Positions 57,246-64,000 of a stretch of DNA of 64,000 nucleotides are shown in pieces. This stretch comes from Pseudoduganella flava (GTDB taxonomy: Bacteria; Pseudomonadota; Gammaproteobacteria; Burkholderiales; Burkholderiaceae_D): positions 718,206-782,205 of the forward strand of contig NZ_VLKW01000003.1 of NCBI RefSeq assembly GCF_007830495.1. Direction: 5' to 3'. The position numbers and the translations under genes were made by a program. The stretch's first letter is position 1, and every line of letters begins with the position of its first letter. Under the pieces are notes generated by a model, which saw only the letters and a list, made by a program, of their open reading frames with translations, was not told the DNA's origin and made no database searches.

Positions 57246-58682
57246 TCATTTGCGCCATGCGAACGTCGCCACGCTTTTGGCCGGCAGCGTGTAGCCGAAG
57301 GTACGCGCGCTTTTGCTCATGCCTGTGCGGACGGCGAAGCGCCGCGACTCCGCTGCACCGTTCGCGACCAGCAGCGCCAGCGTGCCGTCGGCGTTGCGGA
57401 ACGCGACCGTGTCCAGGTCCGCATAGCCGCTGCTGGACCAGATCCGCTGCGCGCCCGGCCGCACGAAGCGGCTCGCATGGGCCAGCGCATAGTATTCGAC
57501 GTTGCGCGTGACCGCTCCGGTGGATGATTCGATCGTGACGACGCCGCGGCAGTTGGCGCAGCCGCCCAAGTGGGGGCCGTGCCGCTCGTCCAGCGCCAGG
57601 TTCCACAACAGCACACCTTGCGCCCAACCGCGCGTGGTGCCGACGATCAGCGTGCGCACGAAGTACTGAAGGTTGTCCGACCAGTTGGGCGCCCACTCGC
57701 CACCGGAACACTCAGTGAACCAGGTCTCCTTGTCCGGCCACGTGTCGTGCAGCGCCGCCTGCACGCGCACGTCGCCGCCATAGCAATGCCAGGCGACGCC
57801 GGCCACGTACTTGCTGGCGGCGGAATCGCGCAGCACGGCGGCGGGCGAATCGGGTTCGTTCCAGTTGTGGTCCCAGTCGAGGAGGCGCACTTGCGGATGC
57901 TCCTTCGCCAGCAGCGGCCCGAGGTGGTCCTTGATGAAGGCGGCGCGCCGGGCGGGATCGACACGCATGCCGGGATAGTCCTTCGGCTCGAAGTGCGGCT
58001 CGTTCTGCAACGTCAGCGCGAAGATCGGCACGCCCTCGGCCGCGTAGGCGGACACGTACTTCGACAGGTAAGCGGCAAACGCGCCATATGCTTCGGGCTT
58101 CAGGGTGCCTTGAATCAGGCTGTCCGTGCTCTTCATCCAGCCCGGCGCGCTCCATGGCGACGCCATCACCTTCAGCTGCGGATTGACGGCCAGCGCGGCC
58201 TTCGTCACGGGCAGCACGTCGGCCCGGTTCGGCGCGATCGAGAAATGCGCGAGCTCGGGATCGGACTGCCCGGGCGGCATGTCGTCGAAGCTGTAGTGGG
58301 TACGCGAAAAGTCGGAGGCGCCGATCGTCAGGCGGGTGAACGACAGGCCGATGCCCTTGGGCGGCGCGCCGAACAAGTCGTTCAACAACGCCTCGCGCTG
58401 CGGCGGCCTCATCCTCTGCTGGATCAGGTAGGCCGACGCATCGGTGATCGCCGCGCCGAAGCCGGTGATCCGCTGGTAGCGGCGGGACGGATCCACGTCG
58501 ATGACGGGCACGTCGCTTGGCCGCGCGGCCTGCGGCACAAAGCGCGCATCGGCACCGCGCGCCAGCAACTGTGCCTGGTCACCCGTCGTGATCCAGGCCT
58601 GCACCGTCTGCGCCAGCGCGCCGGCCGCGCACAACGCCAGCAACGGCGCCGCCAACCAGCGCCGCGAAGTCGATCCCGCCAT
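57246..58682 (-). CDS. glycoside hydrolase family 30 glucanase
   Basis: A 478-residue secreted GH30 enzyme, the family of endo-beta-1,6-glucanases and glucosylceramidases. Signal peptide (LAAPLLALCAAGALAQ), family start YQRITGFGAAITDASAYLI, acid/base E228 in LQNEPHFEP and nucleophile E324 in WFTECSGGEW, plus a C-terminal beta domain. Given the GH3, GH5 and GH1 neighbours, a beta-1,6-glucanase acting on branched 1,3/1,6-glucan is the best guess. AGGAGG before ATG 58682; operator 26 bases upstream. Confidence 0.92.
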   Translation of the reverse strand: MAGSTSRRWLAAPLLALCAAGALAQTVQAWITTGDQAQLLARGADARFVPQAARPSDVPVIDVDPSRRYQRITGFGAAITDASAYLIQQRMRPPQREALLNDLFGAPPKGIGLSFTRLTIGASDFSRTHYSFDDMPPGQSDPELAHFSIAPNRADVLPVTKAALAVNPQLKVMASPWSAPGWMKSTDSLIQGTLKPEAYGAFAAYLSKYVSAYAAEGVPIFALTLQNEPHFEPKDYPGMRVDPARRAAFIKDHLGPLLAKEHPQVRLLDWDHNWNEPDSPAAVLRDSAASKYVAGVAWHCYGGDVRVQAALHDTWPDKETWFTECSGGEWAPNWSDNLQYFVRTLIVGTTRGWAQGVLLWNLALDERHGPHLGGCANCRGVVTIESSTGAVTRNVEYYALAHASRFVRPGAQRIWSSSGYADLDTVAFRNADGTLALLVANGAAESRRFAVRTGMSKSARTFGYTLPAKSVATFAWRK

Positions 58683-58707
58683 GTATGCCTCCTGCCCCTC
58701 CCGCTTG

Positions 58708-58721
58708 TGGAAACGTTACCA
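58708..58721. promoter_or_regulatory. LacI-type operator before GH30
   Basis: TGGAAACGTTACCA, identical to the site at 53344-53357, lies 26 bases before the GH30 start codon. Confidence 0.8.
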
Positions 58722-58794
58722 TTTTGGCGGAATCATACAGGAAAACCGTTGGTGTCACGACATTTTTTTGCGGGATTGGGGGCGTAATGGCTGT

Positions 58795-58920
58795 GCTCGT
58801 GTCCACCTGGGGTCAGACCCCGACATCGGACACGAACTCAGCCATATAAGCTGCTTGGCTGAGGCCGTGTCCAGTGTCCGGGTCTGACCCCAGAACTGAA
58901 AAAGTGGACACGAGCTCGGC
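58795..58920. repeat. inverted pair of GGGGTCAGACCCC repeats
   Basis: Outer ends GCTCGTGTCC (58795-58804) and GGACACGAGC (58907-58916) face inward. Palindromes GGGGTC-A-GACCCC (58809-58821) and GGGTC-T-GACCC (58880-58890) lie within, with a central hairpin CTCAGCCA ... TGGCTGAG between. The outer ends match the GAGCTCGTGTCC ends at 1190-1282. It fills the gap downstream of pntB. Confidence 0.8.
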
Positions 58921-58937
58921 CTTACGTGACAGCCGTG

Positions 58938-60392
58938 CTAGTCCACCGCCTTGACCATCTCCTCGATGACCTTCTTCGCGTCGCCGAACACCATCATCGT
59001 CTTGTCCATGTAGAACAGCTCGTTGTCGAGGCCTGCGTAGCCGGAGGCCATCGAGCGTTTGTTGACGATGATCGTCTTGGCCTTGTACGCCTCGAGGATC
59101 GGCATGCCGGCGATTGGCGATTTCGGGTCTTTCGCGGCGGGGTTGACGACGTCGTTGGCGCCCAGGATCAGCGCCACGTCGGCCTGGCCGAATTCGCCGT
59201 TCACGTCCTCCATCTCGAACACCTGGTCGTACGGCACCTCCGCTTCGGCCAGCAGCACGTTCATGTGCCCCGGCATCCGCCCCGCCACCGGGTGGATCGC
59301 GTACTTGACGGTGACGCCGTGCTCCGTCAGCTTCTCCACCAGTTCCTTCAGCGCGTGCTGGGCACGGGCGACGGCCAGGCCGTAGCCGGGCACGATGATG
59401 ACCGTCTCGGCATTGCTCATCACGAATGCGGCGTCGTCGGCGGAGCCGGATTTCACCGGGCGCTGCACCTGCCCGGCGCCACCGGTGCTGGCCGCCGCCG
59501 CGTCGCCGCCGAAGCCGCCCAAGATCACGTTGAAGAACGAGCGGTTCATCGCCTTGCACATGATGTACGACAGGATCGCGCCGGACGAGCCGACCAGCGA
59601 GCCGGCGATGATCAGCATCGAGTTATTCAGCGAGAAGCCGATGCCTGCCGCCGCCCAGCCGGAGTAGCTGTTCAACATCGACACGACGACGGGCATGTCC
59701 GCCCCGCCGATCGGGATGATGATCAATACGCCCAGCACGAACGCCAGCGCCGTCATCGCGAGGAACGGCCCCCACGCGGGTGCCACGCCCCCGGCGAACA
59801 CGAACGCGAGGCCCAGCCCGATCATCACCAGCGCCAGCACGAGGTTCAGAATGTGCTGGCCGGAGAATACGACGGGCGCGCCCTGGAACAGCCGGAACTT
59901 GTACTTGCCGGCGAGCTTGCCGAACGCGATGACGGAACCGGAGAACGTGATCGCGCCGACGAACGTGCCGATGAACAGCTCGATGCGGTTCCCCAGCGGC
60001 AGCGCCTCGCCCGGCGCCGCGATGCCGAATGCCTGCGGCTCGGACACTGCGGCCACCGCGATGCAGACGGCGGCGAGACCGATCAGCGAGTGCATCGCCG
60101 CCACCAGCTCCGGCATCTTCGTCATCTCGACGGTCTTTGCCAGATACGTGCCGATCGCGCCGCCGACGATGACGCCCAGCGCCACCAGACCGAATCCCAT
60201 GCCGCCGCCATCGGCATTGAGCTTGGCGATCAGCGCCAGGGTCGTGACGAACGCGATGGCCATGCCGGCCATGCCGAACGCGTTGCCGCGCCGTGCGGTG
60301 GCCGGTGAAGACAGGCCCTTGAGCGCCTGGATGAAGCACACGGAGGCGACGAGGTACAGCATCGTCACCAGGTTCATCGAGATGAAGGTCAT
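58938..60392 (-). CDS. pntB: NAD(P) transhydrogenase subunit beta
   Basis: A 484-residue inner-membrane subunit. About nine hydrophobic helices (to about residue 290) precede the NADP-binding dIII domain, which has IVPGYGLAVARAQHALKEL and HPVAGRMPGHMNVLLAEA. The complex uses the proton gradient to make NADPH from NADH. Its start overlaps pntAB's stop by four bases. Confidence 0.95.
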   Translation of the reverse strand: MTFISMNLVTMLYLVASVCFIQALKGLSSPATARRGNAFGMAGMAIAFVTTLALIAKLNADGGGMGFGLVALGVIVGGAIGTYLAKTVEMTKMPELVAAMHSLIGLAAVCIAVAAVSEPQAFGIAAPGEALPLGNRIELFIGTFVGAITFSGSVIAFGKLAGKYKFRLFQGAPVVFSGQHILNLVLALVMIGLGLAFVFAGGVAPAWGPFLAMTALAFVLGVLIIIPIGGADMPVVVSMLNSYSGWAAAGIGFSLNNSMLIIAGSLVGSSGAILSYIMCKAMNRSFFNVILGGFGGDAAAASTGGAGQVQRPVKSGSADDAAFVMSNAETVIIVPGYGLAVARAQHALKELVEKLTEHGVTVKYAIHPVAGRMPGHMNVLLAEAEVPYDQVFEMEDVNGEFGQADVALILGANDVVNPAAKDPKSPIAGMPILEAYKAKTIIVNKRSMASGYAGLDNELFYMDKTMMVFGDAKKVIEEMVKAVD

Positions 60393-60697
60393 TGCTGGCC
60401 TCCCTCTTTCTTTTCCTTCTTCTTGAACATCTCGAGCATCCGCTGCGTGACGAGGAAGCCGCCGAACACGTTGACGGCCGCCAGCGCGACGGCGACGGTG
60501 CCGGCCACCTGGCCGACGATGCCGTCCGTGAGGCCGGCCGCCAGCATGGCGCCGACGATGATGATGGCGGAGACGGCATTCGTGACGGCCATCAGCGGCG
60601 TGTGCAGCGCCGGTGTCACGGTCCAGACGACGTGGTAGCCGACATAGATGGCCAGCACGAAGATGATCAGGTTGATGATGGTGTGGCTGACTTCCAT
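60389..60697 (-). CDS. pntAB: NAD(P) transhydrogenase subunit alpha part 2
   Basis: A 102-residue three-helix membrane subunit (IINLIIFVLAIYVGYHVVW, TPLMAVTNAVSAIIIVGAML and VAVALAAVNVFGGFLVTQRMLEMF). It is the piece that is fused to the alpha chain in E. coli; here the alpha subunit is split, as in Rhodospirillum rubrum. Confidence 0.94.
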   Translation of the reverse strand: MEVSHTIINLIIFVLAIYVGYHVVWTVTPALHTPLMAVTNAVSAIIIVGAMLAAGLTDGIVGQVAGTVAVALAAVNVFGGFLVTQRMLEMFKKKEKKEGGQQ

Positions 60698-60707
60698 GAC
60701 GCTCTCC

Positions 60708-61820
60708 TTATTTTCTGAGTATGTCTCCGCCGTGCGCCACGAGCGTGGCCTTGATGATCTCGTCGCCCTGGTCGATCGTGAGCTTGTCTTCCTTGTCGAT
60801 GATCAGCTTCAGGAAGTCGAGCACGTTGCGGGCGTACAGCGCGGACGCGTCGGCCGCCACGTGGCAGGCCAGGTTCGGCTCGCCGACGATGTGCACGCCG
60901 TGCTTGACCACCGTCTTGCCCAGCTCCGACAGCGGGCAGTTGCCGCCCTGCTCCACGGCGAGATCGACGATCACGGAGCCCGGCTTCATCGCCTGCACGG
61001 TCTCCTCGGCGATCAGCACGGGAGCCTTGCGGCCGGGGATCAGCGCCGTCGTGATGACGATGTCCGCGAGCTTCGCGCGCTCGTGCACGAGCTCCGCCTG
61101 GCGCCGCATCCAGTCCGCCGGCATCGGCCGCGCATAGCCCCCGACACCCTGGGCGATTTCCTTCTCCTCGTCGGTGAGGAACGGCACGTCGATGAACTTC
61201 GCGCCGAGCGATTCGACCTGCTCCTTGACGGGCGGGCGCACGTCCGAGGCCTCGATCACGGCCCCCAGCCGCTTGGCCGTGGCGATCGCCTGTAGGCCGG
61301 CCACGCCGACACCCATGATCAGCACGCGCGCGGCCTTCACGGTACCGGCGGCCGTCATCAGCATCGGCATGAAGCGCTGGTACGTGTTGGCCGCCACCAT
61401 CACCGCCTTGTAGCCGGCGATGTTGGCCTGCGACGACAGCACGTCCATCGACTGCGCCCGCGTGATGCGGGGCACGGCCTCCAGCGCGAAGGCGGACAGG
61501 CCGGCCGACGCCATCACTGCGATGTTCTGTGCGTCGAACGGATTGAGCATGCCGATCAGGACCGCGCCGGGCTTCATCAACGCCCGCTCGCCCTGATCGG
61601 GCGCGCGCACCTTCAGCACGATCTCCGCGCCGTACGCATCGGCCGCGCTGCCGACGGTGGCGCCGGCAGCGACGTATGCATCGTCGGGGATGGAGGCGGC
61701 CATCCCCGCACCGGCCTGCACGATCAATTGGTGCTTGCCCGCCAGTTTTTTCACTGTTTCAGGTGTCGCGGCAACCCTCGTCTCCCCCGGCCGCGTTTCG
61801 GCCGGTATCCCTATCCTCAT
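60708..61820 (-). CDS. pntAA: NAD(P) transhydrogenase subunit alpha part 1
   Basis: A 370-residue cytoplasmic NAD(H)-binding dI subunit, related to alanine dehydrogenase: MRIGIPAETRPGETRVAATPETVKKL, then RVLIMGVGVAGLQAIATAKRLGA (nucleotide site) and the end domain VIVDLAVEQGGNCPLSE. First gene of the pntAA-pntAB-pntB operon; divergent from nudJ over 159 bases. Confidence 0.95.
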   Translation of the reverse strand: MRIGIPAETRPGETRVAATPETVKKLAGKHQLIVQAGAGMAASIPDDAYVAAGATVGSAADAYGAEIVLKVRAPDQGERALMKPGAVLIGMLNPFDAQNIAVMASAGLSAFALEAVPRITRAQSMDVLSSQANIAGYKAVMVAANTYQRFMPMLMTAAGTVKAARVLIMGVGVAGLQAIATAKRLGAVIEASDVRPPVKEQVESLGAKFIDVPFLTDEEKEIAQGVGGYARPMPADWMRRQAELVHERAKLADIVITTALIPGRKAPVLIAEETVQAMKPGSVIVDLAVEQGGNCPLSELGKTVVKHGVHIVGEPNLACHVAADASALYARNVLDFLKLIIDKEDKLTIDQGDEIIKATLVAHGGDILRK

Positions 61821-61979
61821 AAACCGCCTCCGAAGTTGTTGATAAACTTACCAAAATCTACCACGGAAATCTTGCCGGAATACCTTTTCCGGATGACAAA
61901 ACAACATCGGCCGTCACGCGGCCGTCACATGCGCAGAAGCGGAACAGGCTAAAATACCGGCTCTTTCAAGGATGACTAC

Positions 61980-62462
61980 ATGCCGCGTACCTGGAAACCC
62001 AATGTGACCGTTGCCGCCGTCATCGAGCGTGACGGCAAGTTCCTGCTGATCGAAGAAGAGACCAGTGACGGCATCCGGCTGAACCAGCCGGCCGGGCACC
62101 TGGACCCGCTCGAGTCGCTCGAGCAGGCGGTGGTGCGCGAGACGCTGGAAGAAACGGCGTACGACTTCACGCCGACGGCGCTGGTGGGCATGTACATGTC
62201 GCGCTACCGCTCCGCGCGCACGGGCGAGCTGGTGACCTACCTGCGCTTTGCGTTCTGCGGCGAAGTGGGCCAGTACTACCCGGACCGTCCGCTGGACGAC
62301 GGCATCCTGCGCACGATGTGGCTGACGCGCGACGAGATCGCCGCGTGCCGCGAGCGGCACCGCAGCCCGCTGCTGCTCACATGCGTCGACGAATACCTGG
62401 CCGGCAAGCGCGCACCGCTGGAGCTGCTGCACACCCATTCCTCGGTGTACGAGGAAGTTTAA
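61980..62462 (+). CDS. nudJ: NUDIX hydrolase, NudJ-like
   Basis: A 160-residue Nudix phosphohydrolase. The Nudix box is [20 protein letters not shown] followed by TA where the consensus has xG; catalytic Glu residues are intact. NudJ of E. coli acts on nucleoside di/triphosphates and HMP-PP. It sits 16 bases before mnmA, as in E. coli (nudJ-mnmA), supporting the name. Confidence 0.88.
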   Translation: MPRTWKPNVTVAAVIERDGKFLLIEEETSDGIRLNQPAGHLDPLESLEQAVVRETLEETAYDFTPTALVGMYMSRYRSARTGELVTYLRFAFCGEVGQYYPDRPLDDGILRTMWLTRDEIAACRERHRSPLLLTCVDEYLAGKRAPLELLHTHSSVYEEV

Positions 62463-62478
62463 GTTTGGAAGTACTGAA

Positions 62479-63588
62479 ATGAGCAAGAAAAAAGTCGTGA
62501 TCGGCATGTCCGGCGGCGTGGACTCCTCGGTGTCGGCATGGCTGCTGAAGGAACAGGGCTACGAAGTGGTGGGCCTGTTCATGAAGAACTGGGAAGACGA
62601 CGACGATTCCGAATACTGCTCCACCCGGCAGGACTGGATCGACGCGGCCAGCGTGGCCGACGTCGTCGGCGTGGACATCGAAGCCGTCAACTTCGCCGCC
62701 GAATACAAGGACCGCGTATTCGCCGAATTCCTGCGCGAGTACCAGGCCGGCCGCACGCCGAACCCGGACGTGCTCTGTAACGCGGAGATCAAGTTCAAGG
62801 CGTTCCTCGATCACGCGATGCTGCTGGGCGCGGACCTGATCGCGACGGGCCACTATGCGCGCGTGCGCCACAACACCGCCACCGGCCGGCACGAGCTGCT
62901 CAAGGCGCTCGATCACACGAAGGACCAGAGCTACTTCCTGCACCGGCTGAACCAGGCGCAGTTGTCGAAGACCCTGTTCCCGCTGGGCGAGATCCCGAAG
63001 ACGGAAGTGCGCCAGATCGCCGAGAAGCTGAAGCTGCCGAACGCGGCGAAGAAGGATTCGACAGGCATCTGCTTCATCGGCGAGCGCCCGTTCCGCGAAT
63101 TCCTGAACCGCTACCTGTCGTACAAGCCGGGCCCGATGAAGACGCCGGACGGTAAAGTGGTCGGCGAGCACGTGGGACTGTCGTTCTACACGCTGGGCCA
63201 GCGCAAGGGCATCGGCATCGGCGGCGTGAAGAGCTACCAGAACGCGGACGGCAGCAGCGACGCGTGGTACGTCGCGCGCAAGGACGTGGCGACGAACACG
63301 CTGTGGGTCGTGCAAGGGCATGACCATCCGTGGCTGCTGTCGCCGAACCTGCAGGCCGACCAGGCCAGCTGGATCGCCGGCGTTCCCCCGGAAGCGGGGC
63401 CGCTGTCGGCCAAGACGCGCTACCGGCAAGCCGACGTGGCCTGCACCGTCGCGCCGCTGGGCCCCACCGACTTCGCACTGGACTTCACCGACCCGCAGTG
63501 GGCCGTGACGCCGGGCCAGTCGGCCGTGCTGTACGACGGCGACGTGTGCCTGGGCGGCGGCATCATCGCCGGCCCGCGGGAGGGTTGA
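62479..63588 (+). CDS. mnmA: tRNA-specific 2-thiouridylase
   Basis: A 369-residue ATP-dependent enzyme that places sulfur at U34 of Lys, Glu and Gln tRNAs. P-loop-like [15 protein letters not shown] at the start, catalytic Cys pair in NPDVLCN and GICFIGER, and the C-terminal beta-barrel ([20 protein letters not shown]). Complete, ending just before a truncated repeat element. Confidence 0.96.
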   Translation: MSKKKVVIGMSGGVDSSVSAWLLKEQGYEVVGLFMKNWEDDDDSEYCSTRQDWIDAASVADVVGVDIEAVNFAAEYKDRVFAEFLREYQAGRTPNPDVLCNAEIKFKAFLDHAMLLGADLIATGHYARVRHNTATGRHELLKALDHTKDQSYFLHRLNQAQLSKTLFPLGEIPKTEVRQIAEKLKLPNAAKKDSTGICFIGERPFREFLNRYLSYKPGPMKTPDGKVVGEHVGLSFYTLGQRKGIGIGGVKSYQNADGSSDAWYVARKDVATNTLWVVQGHDHPWLLSPNLQADQASWIAGVPPEAGPLSAKTRYRQADVACTVAPLGPTDFALDFTDPQWAVTPGQSAVLYDGDVCLGGGIIAGPREG

Positions 63589-63618
63589 TTTTCAGGCGGG
63601 TCAGCGGCATCGAACGTT

Positions 63619-63656
63619 ACCCCCAACGCAAACCCCGGGGTCAGACCCGACGGGTG
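63619..63656. repeat. dispersed hairpin element, copy D, cut by an IS
   Basis: Reads TACCCCCAACGCAAACCCC, GGGGTCAGACCCGACGGGTG, and then stops where the IS481-type end begins. Up to that point it follows the order of copies B and C. The missing half should lie beyond the right edge if the IS inserted here. Confidence 0.65.
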
Positions 63657-63659
63657 TTT

Positions 63660-64000
63660 TGTCGGGACACATAGGTAACACCTGTCGGGAGACATAGGTA
63701 ACACCTTTTATGATCATTGCACAGCCACTTACAGGAGCGTGCAATGCCTTGGAAGGAGTCCACCGCTATGTCATCTCGACAGGAATTCGTTCTGCTTGCA
63801 CTCAGGCCTTCAGCTAACATTGCCGAGCTTTGCCGTCGATTCGGTGTTAGCCGGAAAACTGCCTACAAGTGGCTGGAGCGTTATCGTGCCGGCGGAGAGC
63901 TCGGGCTGCTTGATCGATCCCGGCAGCCGCACTCTTCCCCCGTCACTGCTGACGGCGAGCTTGAGATGCAAGTACTGGCGTTGCATCTTGAATACCCTTA
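63660..64000 (+). mobile_element. IS481-type insertion sequence, left end only
   Basis: Two tandem 23-bp direct repeats, 63660-63682 and 63683-63705, each TGTCGGG-(ACA/AGA)-CATAGGTAACACC, form the left end, as in many IS481-like elements. The transposase gene begins 38 bases later and runs off the window. The right end is not visible. Confidence 0.8.
63744..64000 (+). CDS. IS481 family transposase, N-terminal part
   Basis: The first 85 codons of an integrase-core (rve) transposase. They form a helix-turn-helix with ALRPSANIAELCRRFGVSRKTAYKW and LLDRSRQPHSSPV, the typical IS481 opening. The catalytic DDE core lies outside the window, so intactness is unknown. ATG at 63744 follows an AGGAGC site; another ATG at 63768 is possible. 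Confidence 0.88.
   Translation, partial: MPWKESTAMSSRQEFVLLALRPSANIAELCRRFGVSRKTAYKWLERYRAGGELGLLDRSRQPHSSPVTADGELEMQVLALHLEYP

Noticed and set aside
63589..63660. Intrinsic terminator after mnmA
   Set aside because: The GGGGTCAGACCC palindrome has no T-run and its second arm is cut by the IS end.

Overview
The window is GC-rich DNA from a betaproteobacterium, most likely an Oxalobacteraceae of the Massilia/Telluria/Pseudoduganella kind. The basis is inference from content and order: fur facing bamE-dapB-exbBD, a leuS-lptE-holA-proA-hemJ run, lptD-surA-pdxA-rsmA facing amgK-murU, a short flagellin, two large TonB receptors and a glucan-degradation locus. No tRNA, rRNA or CRISPR array was seen.

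Layout. 1-7.3 kb: end of an alpha/beta hydrolase, a flagellin with a sigma-28-type promoter, and a three-gene signalling operon (HDOD/GAF histidine kinase, REC-PAS-GGDEF-EAL regulator, Sel1-repeat protein). 7.5-17 kb: Bcr/CflA exporter, THUMP methyltransferase, HCCA-isomerase-like protein, then hemJ-proA-holA-lptE-leuS. 17-25.1 kb: an accessory block (AraC, SDR, LysR, VOC protein, two methionine aminopeptidases flanking a ParD-like gene, an IS1595-type transposase, PEBP protein, second AraC, barstar-like protein) that appears to separate leuS from exbD. 25.1-30.1 kb: exbD, exbB, dapB, bamE, fur, hrcA and a HAD hydrolase. 30.2-36 kb: a lipoprotein phosphoesterase, two related small lipoproteins and a TonB receptor. 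36.2-46.5 kb: rsmA, pdxA, surA, lptD, and divergently amgK, murU, pepP and a UbiH-family hydroxylase. 46.6-58.7 kb: a beta-glucan utilisation locus (sugar MFS, GH3, TonB receptor, GH1, GH5, LacI regulator, GH30) with LacI-type operators before each transcription unit. 58.9-63.6 kb: pntB-pntAB-pntAA, nudJ, mnmA. The right edge is the start of an IS481-type element.

How the parts work together. The glucan locus forms a pathway: receptor uptake across the outer membrane, GH30/GH5/GH3 hydrolysis outside or in the periplasm, MFS import of sugar, cytoplasmic GH1 cleavage, and a LacI switch. lptE and lptD lie in separate clusters but act in one LPS translocon; surA helps fold LptD. amgK-murU recycle cell-wall MurNAc.

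The most unusual content is intergenic. (1) Many gaps carry small palindromes of one architecture (odd length, central CAG or CTG, arms that differ between copies but stay complementary). Two about 130-nt copies, 38 kb apart, keep identical unpaired segments while their hairpin arms change in a compensatory way. (2) A ParD-like/methionine aminopeptidase module is duplicated, and both promoters carry the same 26-bp AT-rich dyad. These two are the best candidates for undescribed biology.
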